A stretch of 64,000 nucleotides of DNA from CBFIDA01 sp965661085 (GCA_965661085.1 CBFIDA010000007.1:10686-74685), one strand, 5' to 3'; shown: positions 16,111 through 26,256, numbered from the stretch's first letter. Numbers and translations: made by a program. Notes: generated from the letters alone by a model not told the origin.

Positions 16111-17169
16111 TCAAATGGAACGGCTTGCGTGGTCTCGAACCAAATGCACCAGGTCTTTGACGCGCGCAGGATCGGTGGTTTTGAGGATGCCATGACCCAA
16201 ATTGAAGATGAAGCCTGGCACATCCATCATCATGTCCAGAATGGGGGTGACATGCCCGGATAAAGTGTCCTTGTCAGGACTCAAGAGTGCATGAGGGTCC
16301 AAATTGCCTTGGATGGCCTTTTTGCCACCAAACAGTGCTTTGGCTTCGGCCAAGGATGCGCTGTAGTCGATGCCAATGCCATCGCAGTCTGTGGTCATAA
16401 TATGGTGCCACCAAGGTTGGGCGCCTTTGGTAAATAAGACAATGGGGATGTTGTGGTGTTGTTTGATGCGTTTGATGATGCGTTGCATGCCATGCAGTGA
16501 GAACACGGGATAGTCGGCATGACTCAAGCGTCCCCCCCAAGTATCAAAAAGGATCAGTGCATCCACACCGGCTTCAATTTGTTGGAGGCAGTAATGGATG
16601 ACATTGTGTTCGAGTATCGAGAGGAGCGCTTCAAGGGTTTGTGGATCTTGATGGCGTAGTGTTTTGATGTGATCGAGATTTTTGGTCAGTTTGCCTTCTA
16701 CCATATAACATGCCAGCGTCCAGGGCGAGCCTGAAAAACCCAGCAAAGGCACACGATTGTCCAGTGCTTGTTTTGTTTTTTGGATGCCGTCATACACATA
16801 GCGTGTGTGTTCAAAAGCATGTTTGTGCGTGCGTTTGTGTACATCAGACATGGTGCGAATGGGGGCTTGAATGACGGGGCCAATGCCTTCTTTGAAGATC
16901 AAGTCGACTGACATTGCTTCTGGCAATGTCAGAATGTCTGAAAAAATGATGGCGGCATCCAAATCAAATTGATCAATGGGTTGCAATGTCACGTCGCAGA
17001 CAGCGTCTGGGTTTTTACACAGGGCCATGAATCCACCTGTCGCACGGCGGACTTTTTGATAGCTGGGCATGTATCGGCCAGCCTGTCGCATCAGCCAAAT
17101 GGGAGGGCGGTCATTGGGGGTGCAGGCAAGTGCGTTGAGCAATCTAGTGTTGCGGGGTGGATGCGGCAT
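16111..17169 (-). CDS. hemE: Uroporphyrinogen decarboxylase
   Basis: HemE removes four acetate carboxyls from uroporphyrinogen III to give coproporphyrinogen III in heme synthesis. The 352-residue enzyme has the PPIWLMRQAGRYMPSY signature, AAIIFSDILTLPEAM with the catalytic aspartate, GFSGSPWTLACYMVEG, and FNLGHGILKTTDP near the end. ATG 17169 (MPHPPRN) is chosen; the longer frame would overlap the upstream permease by more. It already overlaps the permease end by 26 bases, so the pair is likely one operon. Confidence 0.95.
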   Translation of the reverse strand: MPHPPRNTRLLNALACTPNDRPPIWLMRQAGRYMPSYQKVRRATGGFMALCKNPDAVCDVTLQPIDQFDLDAAIIFSDILTLPEAMSVDLIFKEGIGPVIQAPIRTMSDVHKRTHKHAFEHTRYVYDGIQKTKQALDNRVPLLGFSGSPWTLACYMVEGKLTKNLDHIKTLRHQDPQTLEALLSILEHNVIHYCLQQIEAGVDALILFDTWGGRLSHADYPVFSLHGMQRIIKRIKQHHNIPIVLFTKGAQPWWHHIMTTDCDGIGIDYSASLAEAKALFGGKKAIQGNLDPHALLSPDKDTLSGHVTPILDMMMDVPGFIFNLGHGILKTTDPARVKDLVHLVRDHASRSI

Positions 17170-18418
17170 GATGTGTGGCAGGTGTTGTGTGTTTGGACAA
17201 GTGCGGCAAAGCATGTTGTGTGGCCATGATTTGCAGCACCATGATCATGGTGGCACAGACTGCGATCATGATCAAGCCAAGCTTGCCAAAGGCAACACGG
17301 TAACCGGGATTTGGGCATTTGAGATGATAGCGTGCTTTCCAAACGATCAGCACGGGCACCAAGCCATATAAAACGGCGATGAACACCCCACCATAGCTCA
17401 GTGCAGCAATGAAGCCTGAAGGATACATCAGAGCAAATAAGATGGGAGGCACAAACGATGCCACCATAAGAATGAGTTTGCCACGTGCGTCACGCTTGAT
17501 GTTCAAACCATCGGCCAAAAAATCGCCAAGACTGATGATCACACCAAGATAAGAGGTGACCATGGCAAAAAATGAAAAGGCGGCATTGGTGCTGACGATG
17601 GCAAAAATGTGTTGTTGTTGGAGTGTTGCCGACAGGGTGGCCAAAGGATGAGGGGACTGTGCAATGGCCATCAAACTGCCAGGACCCTGTTGTGGCAAAA
17701 TGCCCACCAACAGATATTCCCAAACAAGGTAAAACACCAACGGCACAATACTGCCAACGATCAGCGCTTTTTTGAGACTGGGAATGTGATCATTCAAGTA
17801 ATTGCGTAGGCTGGGCAAAATGATGTGTGACGTGAAAGACAACACCAAGACGGGAATGGCAGCCCACAATAAGTTAGGTTGTCCTCCCTGTAGGTTTTCA
17901 GCATGGACATGGGGTGAGACGGTGACAATCAACAACACATAAGAGACCAACAGGCCGATCATCAAAAATCGATTGAAGAAATCAATGTAGCGAATCCCAA
18001 AGTAACCCAAGGCCCCAAAAAAAACAGCAAATGCCATACAACCTTGATTGTGTGACAAGTGCAAAGACTGATGGGTATAGGCCGACAGCAATGAACCACC
18101 ACCATCAATGTACGCTGCAGATGCAGCGTATAAAACCAGTAAAAAACTGAACCAGCTCAACCCTTCCCAAAAGGGCCCTAAAAATTGCTTGGCCATTGAA
18201 ATGATGTTGGCAGAGGGGTCGCTGCTGTAAAGGTTGGCTTCCAGCAGTACAAAGAGACAACACAGCATGTAGGCAAAAATCAAGCAGATGGTGGGTACAG
18301 CATAATAAAAACCGCCAACGCCGGTGGTCAATGGCAAAGCCAGCATGCCTGCACCAATGGCGGTTCCAGAAACCAAAAGCATGCCGCCCCAAAGGCGGTG
18401 ATTGTTGATCCAGGACAT
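17144..18418 (-). CDS. Aromatic amino acid permease family (HAAAP) transporter
   Basis: A 424-residue membrane protein with about 11 helices. The start SWINNHRLWGGMLLVSGTAIGAGMLALPL holds the GTAIGAGMLALP motif of the hydroxy/aromatic amino acid permease family (TyrP, Mtr, TnaB). Other family marks are SFTSHIILPSLRNYL and SYLGVIISLGDFLADGL. Substrate is probably tyrosine or tryptophan, inferred from family. ATG 18418 with AAGGGA upstream is chosen over a frame 18 codons longer. It precedes hemE with overlap, an unusual pairing without obvious pathway link. Confidence 0.85.
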   Translation of the reverse strand: MSWINNHRLWGGMLLVSGTAIGAGMLALPLTTGVGGFYYAVPTICLIFAYMLCCLFVLLEANLYSSDPSANIISMAKQFLGPFWEGLSWFSFLLVLYAASAAYIDGGGSLLSAYTHQSLHLSHNQGCMAFAVFFGALGYFGIRYIDFFNRFLMIGLLVSYVLLIVTVSPHVHAENLQGGQPNLLWAAIPVLVLSFTSHIILPSLRNYLNDHIPSLKKALIVGSIVPLVFYLVWEYLLVGILPQQGPGSLMAIAQSPHPLATLSATLQQQHIFAIVSTNAAFSFFAMVTSYLGVIISLGDFLADGLNIKRDARGKLILMVASFVPPILFALMYPSGFIAALSYGGVFIAVLYGLVPVLIVWKARYHLKCPNPGYRVAFGKLGLIMIAVCATMIMVLQIMATQHALPHLSKHTTPATHHAASTPQH

Positions 18419-18545
18419 GGTAAGAATCCCTTTGGTGGTCGATGACTGTGATCGCCGCTTTCTATGCGCCAAACGTACTCAGTATGCCGTATGTTCCCTA
18501 TGTCCACAAGTTAAAAATACATGAGGTCAGCGCAGTACATATTTT

Positions 18546-21398
18546 CTATGTTTGAGGCGATTTGTGTTTTTTGGTTTTCAGATAGGGTTTGAGGAAGCGT
18601 CCAGTATGCGATTTTCGACATTTTGAAACGTCTTCCGGTGTGCCTGTGGCCAAGATTTGGCCACCACCATGCCCACCCTCTGGGCCAATGTCAATGATCC
18701 AATCTGCTGTTTTGATGACATCCAAATGATGCTCAATCATGATCACCGTATTGCCCTGATCACGCAAAGTATGACACACATGCAGCAGTTGTTTGACATC
18801 GTGAAAATGCAAGCCCGTTGTTGGTTCATCCAAAATATAAAGGGTGTTGCCGGTGGCGCGCTTGGAAAGTTCACGCGAGAGTTTGATGCGTTGTGCTTCG
18901 CCGCCAGACAGTGTGGTGGCAGATTGCCCAAGTTTCAAGTATCCCAGTCCCACTTCTTGTAGGGTAGCAAGTTTACGTGCCAACAAAGGTATGGCATCAA
19001 AGAATATGGCAGCTTCGTCGATGGTCATGGACAAGACTTGATGAATGTTTTTACCTTTGTATGTGATCGATAAGGTATCGCGTTGATAGCGCGTGCCTTG
19101 GCATGCATCGCATTTGACATAGACATCGGACAGGAAGTGCATGGCCACACGAATCATGCCATCGCCTTGGCAAGACTCACACCTACCACCGGCAACATTG
19201 AAGCTGAAACGACCCGGTTTGTAGCCACGTGATCGGGCTTCTTCTGTGTTGGCAAACAGTTCACGTATTGGGGTGAAGAGGCCTGTGTAGGTGGCAGGAT
19301 TGGATCGGGGGGTACGACCGATGGGACTCTGATCGATGGCCACCACTTTATCGAGGTTGTTGAGACCCAGAGCTTCCTTGTGCGCCCCCATACGCTGTGT
19401 GCGTACCCGGTTGAGATGGGTGAGTGCAATCGGCAACAAGGTGTCATTGATCAGGCTGGATTTGCCTGAGCCCGATACGCCTGTCACACAAGTCATTAAG
19501 CCAACTGGAAAGGCAGCATCGATGTTTTTAAGATTGTTTTCGGTGGCGCCCAAAATGCGCAGCACACGTTTGGGGTCGTAGGGGGTGCGTTTTTGAGGCA
19601 CGGGAATGTAGGCGCGGCCTGACAAATAAGCCCCAGTACAGGATGCCTCGACACGCATCAAGTCTTCGGCACATCCTGCCGCCACAACTTCTCCACCATG
19701 CACACCTGCACCAGGACCAATGTCAATCACGTGATCGGCTTCCCGTATGGCTTCCTCATCATGCTCGACCACGATGACGGTGTTGCCGAGATCTCGCAGG
19801 GTGGTCAGTGTCTTCAGCAAGCGGTTGTTGTCGCGTTGATGCAGACCAATCGAGGGCTCATCGAGGACATACATCACCCCCACCAAGCCAGATCCAATTT
19901 GGCTGGCCAGTCGAATACGCTGGCCTTCCCCCCCCGACAACGTTTCTGCGGTGCGATTGAGTGTCAGATAATTGAGGCCTACACTGTTTAAAAAATTCAG
20001 ACGGGCAATGATTTCACGTTGAATGCTTTGGGCAATGGTCGCAGATTGACCGGTCAACTGAAGATTGGCAACGGTTTCGGCCAGTTGATCGATGGGCTGT
20101 TCGACCCATTGTGGCAGAGTATGGCTGCCAATGCGCACATGGCGCGCCGTTTCGCCCAGGCGTGAGCCATGGCATTCGGGGCAAACGGTAAAGGTTAAAT
20201 ACTGTGCCAATTGTTGGCGAACGGCTTCGGACTCGGTGTCTTGATAGCGTCGTGCCATCTGATTGACGATGCCTTCAAAGGCTTTGTTGCGATGCACTGT
20301 TCGGCCACGACGTGTGCGTGAAGTCATGGGCAGGCGTTCGCGACCACTGCCATGCATGAGGATGTCTTGGATGCGCAGGGGTAGTGAGACATAAGGCACG
20401 TCAAGACTGAATTGAAAATGATCTGCCAACTGCACCATCATTTGGTAATAAAAAGGTGTCTTTTTATCCCAGCCTCGAATGGCACCTTGTGCGATGGGTA
20501 GGTTTGGATCCACAATGATTTTTTCTGGGTCAAAGACACGTTTCATGCCGAGGCCATCGCATGCTGGGCAGGCACCAATGGGGCTGTTGAATGAAAACAG
20601 TCTTGGCTCAAGTTGCCCCACACTGAATCCACATGACGTGCATGCATGTTTGGATGAAAAGGTCAGATATGGCTTGCTGGGTTGATCAATGAAACCAATT
20701 TGTACCATCCCTTGACTCAACGACAACGCCAACTCCAGCGATTCTGACACGCGAGACCCCAGATCTTTTTTGATTTTGAAACGGTCCACGACAACGGCAA
20801 TGTTGTGCCGTGTGTGTGCATCGAGTGCAATGGTATCATCCAGGGCATACATGGTTTGATTGATGACCACGCGTAAAAACCCCTGCCGTTTTAAGTCTTG
20901 CATCACATTCAGGTGCTCGCCTTTCCGATCTTGCACCACGGGTGCAAGCAGCATGACACGTGTGCCTTCGGGCAACTTGGCCATTTGGTCAACAATCTGT
21001 GGTATGGTTTGTGCGGTCAATGCAATCGCGTGCTTGGGACAGTAAGGTGTGCCTACGCGTGCAAAAAGCAAGCGTAGGTAGTCGTAGATTTCAGTGATGG
21101 TACCCACCGTGGAACGCGGGTTGTTGGACACGGTTTTTTGCTCAATCGCAATGGCGGGAGACAAGCCTGCAATGTGGTCGACATCGGGTTTGTCCATCAA
21201 GGATAAGAACTGGCGCGCATAGGCAGACAGAGATTCCACATAGCGACGTTGGCCTTCTGCATATAAGGTATCAAAGGCCAGCGAAGACTTGCCAGAACCA
21301 GAAAGGCCTGTGATGACGACCAGTTGATTGCGCGGAATGGTGATGTCAATGTTTTTTAGATTGTGGGTTTTGGCGCCTTTGATGATGATGTCAGTCAT
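18546..21398 (-). CDS. uvrA: Excinuclease ABC subunit A
   Basis: UvrA detects helix-distorting DNA lesions and loads UvrB in nucleotide excision repair. The 950-residue protein has two ABC modules, each with Walker A (TGLSGSGKSSL and TGVSGSGKSSL), signature segments LSGGEGQRIRLASQIGSGL and LSGGEAQRIKLSREL, and zinc knuckles CTSCGFS...CPACDGLG and CESCQGDG...CDACQGTRY. Length matches the E. coli protein (940). The start at 21398 (MTDIIIKGAKTHNLKN) is the conserved one; it overlaps the lipoprotein gene by 8 bases. uvrA is normally SOS-regulated; no operator was recognised. Confidence 0.96.
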   Translation of the reverse strand: MTDIIIKGAKTHNLKNIDITIPRNQLVVITGLSGSGKSSLAFDTLYAEGQRRYVESLSAYARQFLSLMDKPDVDHIAGLSPAIAIEQKTVSNNPRSTVGTITEIYDYLRLLFARVGTPYCPKHAIALTAQTIPQIVDQMAKLPEGTRVMLLAPVVQDRKGEHLNVMQDLKRQGFLRVVINQTMYALDDTIALDAHTRHNIAVVVDRFKIKKDLGSRVSESLELALSLSQGMVQIGFIDQPSKPYLTFSSKHACTSCGFSVGQLEPRLFSFNSPIGACPACDGLGMKRVFDPEKIIVDPNLPIAQGAIRGWDKKTPFYYQMMVQLADHFQFSLDVPYVSLPLRIQDILMHGSGRERLPMTSRTRRGRTVHRNKAFEGIVNQMARRYQDTESEAVRQQLAQYLTFTVCPECHGSRLGETARHVRIGSHTLPQWVEQPIDQLAETVANLQLTGQSATIAQSIQREIIARLNFLNSVGLNYLTLNRTAETLSGGEGQRIRLASQIGSGLVGVMYVLDEPSIGLHQRDNNRLLKTLTTLRDLGNTVIVVEHDEEAIREADHVIDIGPGAGVHGGEVVAAGCAEDLMRVEASCTGAYLSGRAYIPVPQKRTPYDPKRVLRILGATENNLKNIDAAFPVGLMTCVTGVSGSGKSSLINDTLLPIALTHLNRVRTQRMGAHKEALGLNNLDKVVAIDQSPIGRTPRSNPATYTGLFTPIRELFANTEEARSRGYKPGRFSFNVAGGRCESCQGDGMIRVAMHFLSDVYVKCDACQGTRYQRDTLSITYKGKNIHQVLSMTIDEAAIFFDAIPLLARKLATLQEVGLGYLKLGQSATTLSGGEAQRIKLSRELSKRATGNTLYILDEPTTGLHFHDVKQLLHVCHTLRDQGNTVIMIEHHLDVIKTADWIIDIGPEGGHGGGQILATGTPEDVSKCRKSHTGRFLKPYLKTKKHKSPQT

Positions 21399-21798
21399 GA
21401 TGTGATTTGGGTCCATGATGGCAAAATGCTGTACATTGACGGTGTGTGTGGACAATGCCACCGCATGATGCAAAACAGGTGTTGTAGGTGTCTACACAGC
21501 CACAGTCTTTGGTGCATCGGTTAGAGATGTAAGGCAATGACCCTTGATTTTTGGAGGTGTGCAACAAGCCTGATGCCACCAATCTCAGAGCGCCCTCAGT
21601 TGCCTTACAGTGGTTGTACTGTGTTGCGCATTGCGTGTCGCACTGTGTGCGCTGCACCAAACACTGACGAATACAGCGCCTGCCAGAAGCGCTTGATGCC
21701 TGTTTGTATTGATAGGACGTTTTATAAATGGGACCACATGCGGTGATCAAAATGGTCAGACATGACCACAAGAAGGCTGATTTGTGGTGTTTAAACAT
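21391..21798 (-). CDS. Cysteine-rich lipoprotein of unknown function
   Basis: A 135-residue product with a signal peptide ending in the lipobox ITAC (Cys21), so probably anchored in a membrane facing the periplasm. The mature part has some fifteen cysteines, in groups such as RRCIRQCLVQRTQCDTQC and TKDCGCVDTYNTCFASC, suggesting a disulfide-stabilised domain. The stop overlaps the uvrA start by 8 bases, giving translational coupling to a DNA repair gene for no evident reason. No family recognised with certainty. Confidence 0.7.
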   Translation of the reverse strand: MFKHHKSAFLWSCLTILITACGPIYKTSYQYKQASSASGRRCIRQCLVQRTQCDTQCATQYNHCKATEGALRLVASGLLHTSKNQGSLPYISNRCTKDCGCVDTYNTCFASCGGIVHTHRQCTAFCHHGPKSHHD

Positions 21799-21810
21799 GG
21801 TCTACTCCAG

Positions 21811-23022
21811 TTAGGTTTGCGTGGCTTTGATCAATGCGGTTTTTTGACTGTGTCTGAGATGCAGCAGCATGGCCGACAGTAGCAGGGTCAACATGACGGT
21901 AAGAATTTCATACCAAACGTGGTTGTTGAGGTGTGCAACCAACGCGCTGATGGCCGTGCCAGTCAGACTGATACCTGTTGAATAAACCGCCATTTTAACC
22001 CCCATGGGTTGATCGGATGCCTCCATGGCCATACGCTGTAAATTGGGTCCACAAAATCCTGCGCCAAAGGTGGTACAGGCGACGCCCAGCAACCAGGACC
22101 AATGTAAAGTTTGGTCATCAACAAACAAGCCGCATGCCATCGCCAGTGTGATCACACAAGCAGCCACGGCAATGATCAAGCCATACCATATGATCTCTGT
22201 CATGCTGTGATGTTCGATCAACAATGGGATCATTCGATTGCCCAGCATGTACCCCCCAAAAACCAGCGCCTGGGTGATGGCATACAATTGTGGTGAAGCA
22301 TGATAATGATGAATGATCAAAAACGGCCCAAAAGTCAACCAAGCGATCAACATGCCAAAGGTGCAACAGTTTGCAACGACAGGGCGTGTGAAGGCGCTTT
22401 TTTTTACAATGTGCCAATAGCGCAATGCAATGGGTTTGAGATGGATGGGGTTGGATTTTTTTAAGGTTTCGGGCATAAAAACAAACAGACCCGATAACGT
22501 GATGCTTGCGACAAAGGCCAGTATTGTAAACAACAAACGCCAAGACCCCAAAAGCAGCACGCCTCCACCCATGATCGGGCCTATGGCAGGCGCTGTGACC
22601 GTGATGCAGCTCATCAGTGCCAAAATTTTGATGGCTTTCTTGCCTGAAAAGCTCTCATGGATGGCGGCATATCCAGCAACAATCACCGAGCCAACCGTGG
22701 TGCCTTGAATGAACCTTGCCACCAACAAAGTTGCCAAATCATGCGTGAGGGCACAAATCACACAGCTGATTAAAAAACAAATGCCACCCGCCAATAAAAT
22801 TGGTCTGCGACCAAAGCGATCACACAGAGGACCAATAAGCCATTGCAGGCAGGCAGAGCCAGCAAACCACATGGTCAAGGTCATTTGCACATGCGGCATG
22901 TCCAGATGCAGATCTTTTTGTATGGCAGGCAGCGCAGGCAAATACATGTCTGTGGACAAGTACACGGACATTTCGTATGCCACAAGCAAAAATGGGAACA
23001 GCATCAAAGAGTGTTTGCGCAT
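21811..23022 (-). CDS. Bcr/CflA-family multidrug efflux transporter (MFS)
   Basis: A 403-residue drug:H+ antiporter with 12 predicted helices. The Bcr/CflA start region STDMYLPALPAIQKDLHLD, the motif CDRFGRRPILLAGG after helix 2 and TAPAIGPIMGGGVLLLGSWRLLF (helix 5, motif C-like) are diagnostic for this 12-TM subgroup. Exported compounds cannot be predicted. It ends 12 bases before the lipoprotein gene starts, so lipoprotein and uvrA may be read through from its promoter. Confidence 0.88.
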   Translation of the reverse strand: MRKHSLMLFPFLLVAYEMSVYLSTDMYLPALPAIQKDLHLDMPHVQMTLTMWFAGSACLQWLIGPLCDRFGRRPILLAGGICFLISCVICALTHDLATLLVARFIQGTTVGSVIVAGYAAIHESFSGKKAIKILALMSCITVTAPAIGPIMGGGVLLLGSWRLLFTILAFVASITLSGLFVFMPETLKKSNPIHLKPIALRYWHIVKKSAFTRPVVANCCTFGMLIAWLTFGPFLIIHHYHASPQLYAITQALVFGGYMLGNRMIPLLIEHHSMTEIIWYGLIIAVAACVITLAMACGLFVDDQTLHWSWLLGVACTTFGAGFCGPNLQRMAMEASDQPMGVKMAVYSTGISLTGTAISALVAHLNNHVWYEILTVMLTLLLSAMLLHLRHSQKTALIKATQT

Positions 23023-23049
23023 GTGGTCTACCGTTTTGAGTCAGATGCC

Positions 23050-23078
23050 ATTCTAAAGTAGATTTGAAACAATGTCAT
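23050..23078 (-). promoter_or_regulatory. Promoter of the Bcr/CflA gene
   Basis: Minus strand ATGACA (23073-23078), a 17-bp spacer and TAGAAT (23050-23055), with transcription starting about 20 bases before the coding start. Confidence 0.5.
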
Positions 23079-23422
23079 CTTTTGTGGACGTTGCATGTTT
23101 GGATGAGCCATGCATGTCATTGTGTGTCACCCTCAGATCAGACCCCATTGGGATGACATCAAAAGGACGCATTAAAACATTGATGGAGGCGGCATCGTAC
23201 TTAAAGTCTCATAGGTGCAGATGCAATGCCTGCTCAGATTCAAACAACGTGTCCATAAAAAATATGGATCTTACCAAAATTGCTCAGCCTGAAAATGATG
23301 CATCCACGACCAACCCCCCATTGGGTGCAAAACATACACCAGGGCAGTGTCGGCATGGCTCAAGGCATGAGTCATCGTGGGTTTTTGAGGTTGCACGGCA
23401 TACAATATATGGCTCAGAGTGT

Positions 23423-23451
23423 TTGAGCCCATTCACATGGCGTGATAAATT
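23423..23451 (+). promoter_or_regulatory. Possible promoter of the aldehyde dehydrogenase gene
   Basis: TTGAGC (23423-23428), a 17-bp spacer and TAAATT (23446-23451), followed by a 30-base leader. Confidence 0.4.
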
Positions 23452-23487
23452 GAATCACACCGGTGTAAACATGGATACATTGCCATC

Positions 23488-24873
23488 ATGACCATCACAG
23501 CCATCAATCCCACCACAGGCCAAATTTTAGATACCTGGTCTTGGATGACGTCTTCTGAGATTGAAGCAATCTTGGATCTTGCACAATCGACATTTCAAGC
23601 TCACCGTCTCGATGCCATGCGGCAACGCAGCCAATGGCTGATGTGTTTGGCCGATGATTTTGATGCGCATCTTGATGCTTGGGCGACACTGATCACCACC
23701 ACCATGGGCAAACCGATCGAACTGTCCAAAAGAGAAGTTTCAAAGTGTGCCGATGCATGTCGTCATTTTGCATCGTCAGGTGTGGCATTGTTGGCACCTC
23801 AAATTGTTGAGACCCATCTCAAGAAAAGCAGCGTGCATCATCTGCCATTGGGGCCCATTCTGGCCATCATGCCTTGGAATTATCCTTTGTGGCAAGTCAT
23901 ACGATTGCTTGCACCCAACATCATGCTGGGGAACACGTTTGTCCTGGCCCATGCACCCATTGTCACGGCAGTAGGCATTCGATTGCAGCAAACTTTTGAG
24001 CGTTTGGGGTGCCCGGTAGGGTTGTTTCAAGTGATATGGACATCGCATGAGGACATGGCAACCATCATCCAAGATCGGCGTATTGCGGGTGTGAGTTTCA
24101 CGGGCAGCGATCGTGTGGGCGGCACAGTTGCCGCACTGGCAGGCAAAGCCCTTAAACCCACTGTGATAGAGTGTGGGGGGAGTGATCCTTATGTGGTGCT
24201 TGCAGATGCGGATGTGGCACATGCAGCATCGGTGTGTGTGGCCATGCGCTTGACCAACAGTGGTCAAGTTTGTATTTCTGCCAAACGCATCATTGTGGAC
24301 CGCAGCATCCATCAGGATTTTTTGGATGCGGTGGTTGCTCAGGTGGCCCAGTATACCATGGGGGATCCGATGTCGCCTTTGACGCAGCTTGGTCCCATGG
24401 CACGGTGTGATTTGCGCGCATATGTGCATCAGCAAGTGCAGCAGAGTGTCCGTGATGGGGCATGTTGTGTGCAGGGCGGTGTGATGCCACAGGGTGAGGG
24501 TTTTTATTACCCTGCAACGATTTTAACGGGTGTGCAGTCTGGTATGGCTGCATTCAATGAAGAGGTTTTTGGCCCGGTGGTTGCATTGATTGAAGCGAGC
24601 GATGAAGCACATGCCATTGATTTGGCCAATGACAGCATGTATGGCCTTGGCGCTGCGATTTTTACGCAGGATGTTGCGCGTGCAGAACGTTTGGCCATCG
24701 AACAGTTGCAAGCCGGTTGTTGTATGGTGAATGGGGGCGTGTCGTCCGACGTGCGTTTGCCTTTTGGTGGCATCAAACAATCGGGCTATGGGCGTGAGCT
24801 GGGCATGCCCAGTGTTCAAAGTTTTGCCAATGTCAAAACCATCGGGGTTCACGACACGTCAGCGTTAAGTTGA
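23488..24873 (+). CDS. NAD(P)-dependent aldehyde dehydrogenase, succinate-semialdehyde type
   Basis: A 461-residue member of the aldehyde dehydrogenase superfamily, closest in look to short succinate-semialdehyde dehydrogenases. Landmarks: LGPILAIMPWNYPLWQ (cofactor fold), FTGSDRVGG, the catalytic glutamate in IECGGSDPYVVL, the catalytic cysteine in NSGQVCISAKR near residue 260, and EEVFGPVVAL. The substrate is inferred; other aliphatic aldehydes are possible. It converges on the histidine kinase gene with a 9-base overlap of the 3' ends. No GABA aminotransferase is nearby. Confidence 0.87.
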   Translation: MTITAINPTTGQILDTWSWMTSSEIEAILDLAQSTFQAHRLDAMRQRSQWLMCLADDFDAHLDAWATLITTTMGKPIELSKREVSKCADACRHFASSGVALLAPQIVETHLKKSSVHHLPLGPILAIMPWNYPLWQVIRLLAPNIMLGNTFVLAHAPIVTAVGIRLQQTFERLGCPVGLFQVIWTSHEDMATIIQDRRIAGVSFTGSDRVGGTVAALAGKALKPTVIECGGSDPYVVLADADVAHAASVCVAMRLTNSGQVCISAKRIIVDRSIHQDFLDAVVAQVAQYTMGDPMSPLTQLGPMARCDLRAYVHQQVQQSVRDGACCVQGGVMPQGEGFYYPATILTGVQSGMAAFNEEVFGPVVALIEASDEAHAIDLANDSMYGLGAAIFTQDVARAERLAIEQLQAGCCMVNGGVSSDVRLPFGGIKQSGYGRELGMPSVQSFANVKTIGVHDTSALS

Positions 24874-26256
24874 TGTTTCATGCGAAGTGGTGGTCTTGTG
24901 CGCCAAATCATCTTGAGAGGCAATGGGCACCTGGCTGAAACGTATATGGACGGTGGTGCCCTGATCAATGCCATCACTGTGTATTGCAATGCAGCCATGC
25001 ATCGCTACGATCAACAGCCTGCTCAAATAAAGTCCCAAGCCAACACCAGCCTCATTGTGTTGCGTGATAGAATCAAGTGATGTCTCGTGCAAGTGTGTTT
25101 GAGGCGGAACGGAGGCAAAGGAAGCAAACAATTGCTTTTGTGTGTCTTTTGTCAGGCCATAGCCACGGTCTTGTATGGCCAATTGCAGTGTGCCATCTTG
25201 CCAATGATGGGCAATGACAATGGTCGAATGCTCCGGAGAATATTTGATGGCGTTTTGTAGAATGTTGTAGAGAATCTGTCGCATTTTCAGAGGGTTCAGC
25301 CTCAAAAAAGGTATGGGCTTGTATGACGCAATGTGCAGTTGAATTGCTTTTTTTTGTAAGAGGGGTTCAAGTCCCAGTTTCACTTCGTGAAGGAACGTTT
25401 GTAAGCATATGGCTTGTGGCTCACTGTTTTTTGGACGCCGAATGGCCTTGGAAAACCCAAGGGTTTGATTCACCAGCTCCAACATGTGCGTGCTGTTTTC
25501 TTCAATTTGTTGCAAATACTGTCTTTGTTTGGTAGGCAATGGCCCCATTCTTCCCTCGAGCATCAGCTCGCAGAATCCCTTGATGGCAGACAATGGCGTG
25601 CGCAACTCATGTGAAAGCTCATTCAGCAAATGGTTTTTCATTTCGCACTTTTTTAAAATCAGTGCGTTGTCTTTTTCCAATTGTTCTAACTTTTGTTTTA
25701 AGGCTTCAAGGCTGTCAGATGCCCCATCCTGATTGGGTGTCAGATCACCCATGCTGGTACAAGTCATTTTGATGTGCTGGCTTTGTTGGATGAAACCATG
25801 GTGGCTGCATTGTTGTGGCGTGATGCCATGCCATCTTTTTTGTGGATCTTGGATAAATGGATATTGATCTGTTGTCCGTTGCATCTGAGGGTATGTGTCA
25901 ATCACACAAAGAATGATGTGGTCATCAATGGTCAAGGATTGTGCCAAACGAACCATATGAAGCACAAGTGGCCCTTGGTGTTTGAGATTGGGATGCGCTC
26001 GACATTGGGTGGTGATCACCTCACTTGAGGTATGGCAGGATTTACGGGCAGACTGGATGTGGTGAAGCTCATGTGGGGCGATGAGCATGGATTCAAGCTG
26101 TGTGGTGCTGTAAGTGTGTTGCTGCAGTTCTAGCCCAACCAACAGTCGGTTTGGAGCATACAGCAAACAATCTTCGGAGTCGATGACGTAAACGGAATGT
26201 GCTAGAAGGTGCTTTAAAACATGGGGGATGGCGTCGTGCATGTGACTCAAATCCAT
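24865..26256 (-). CDS. Sensor histidine kinase with PAS-like N-terminus
   Basis: A 463-residue kinase without evident membrane segments, so probably cytosolic. A PAS-like region (about 1-120, with VYVIDSEDCLLYAPNRLLVGLE), a coiled-coil linker near 190 (LEALKQKLEQLEKDNALILKK), a HisKA box with the phospho-accepting histidine in ELSHELRTPLSAIKGF, then an HATPase domain with N box NILQNAIKYSPEH, G1 IQDRGYGL and G2 GVGLGLYLSRLL. AGGAGG precedes two ATGs; the second (26256) has the better spacing. The response regulator lies just upstream on the same strand with 25 bases between, so they form a pair. Confidence 0.9.
   Translation of the reverse strand: MDLSHMHDAIPHVLKHLLAHSVYVIDSEDCLLYAPNRLLVGLELQQHTYSTTQLESMLIAPHELHHIQSARKSCHTSSEVITTQCRAHPNLKHQGPLVLHMVRLAQSLTIDDHIILCVIDTYPQMQRTTDQYPFIQDPQKRWHGITPQQCSHHGFIQQSQHIKMTCTSMGDLTPNQDGASDSLEALKQKLEQLEKDNALILKKCEMKNHLLNELSHELRTPLSAIKGFCELMLEGRMGPLPTKQRQYLQQIEENSTHMLELVNQTLGFSKAIRRPKNSEPQAICLQTFLHEVKLGLEPLLQKKAIQLHIASYKPIPFLRLNPLKMRQILYNILQNAIKYSPEHSTIVIAHHWQDGTLQLAIQDRGYGLTKDTQKQLFASFASVPPQTHLHETSLDSITQHNEAGVGLGLYLSRLLIVAMHGCIAIHSDGIDQGTTVHIRFSQVPIASQDDLAHKTTTSHETST

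Larger units (their letters stand above)
23023..23487. other. Divergent intergenic region between the efflux gene and the dehydrogenase gene
   Basis: Holds one promoter on each strand (23050-23078 minus and 23423-23451 plus). The open frame 23072-23491 plus has no ribosome site, random-looking composition and overlaps both promoters; it is not called. Confidence 0.5.

Noticed and set aside
23072..23491. 139-residue plus-strand open frame before the aldehyde dehydrogenase gene
   Set aside because: No ribosome site, random-looking composition, and it covers the two promoters of the flanking genes.
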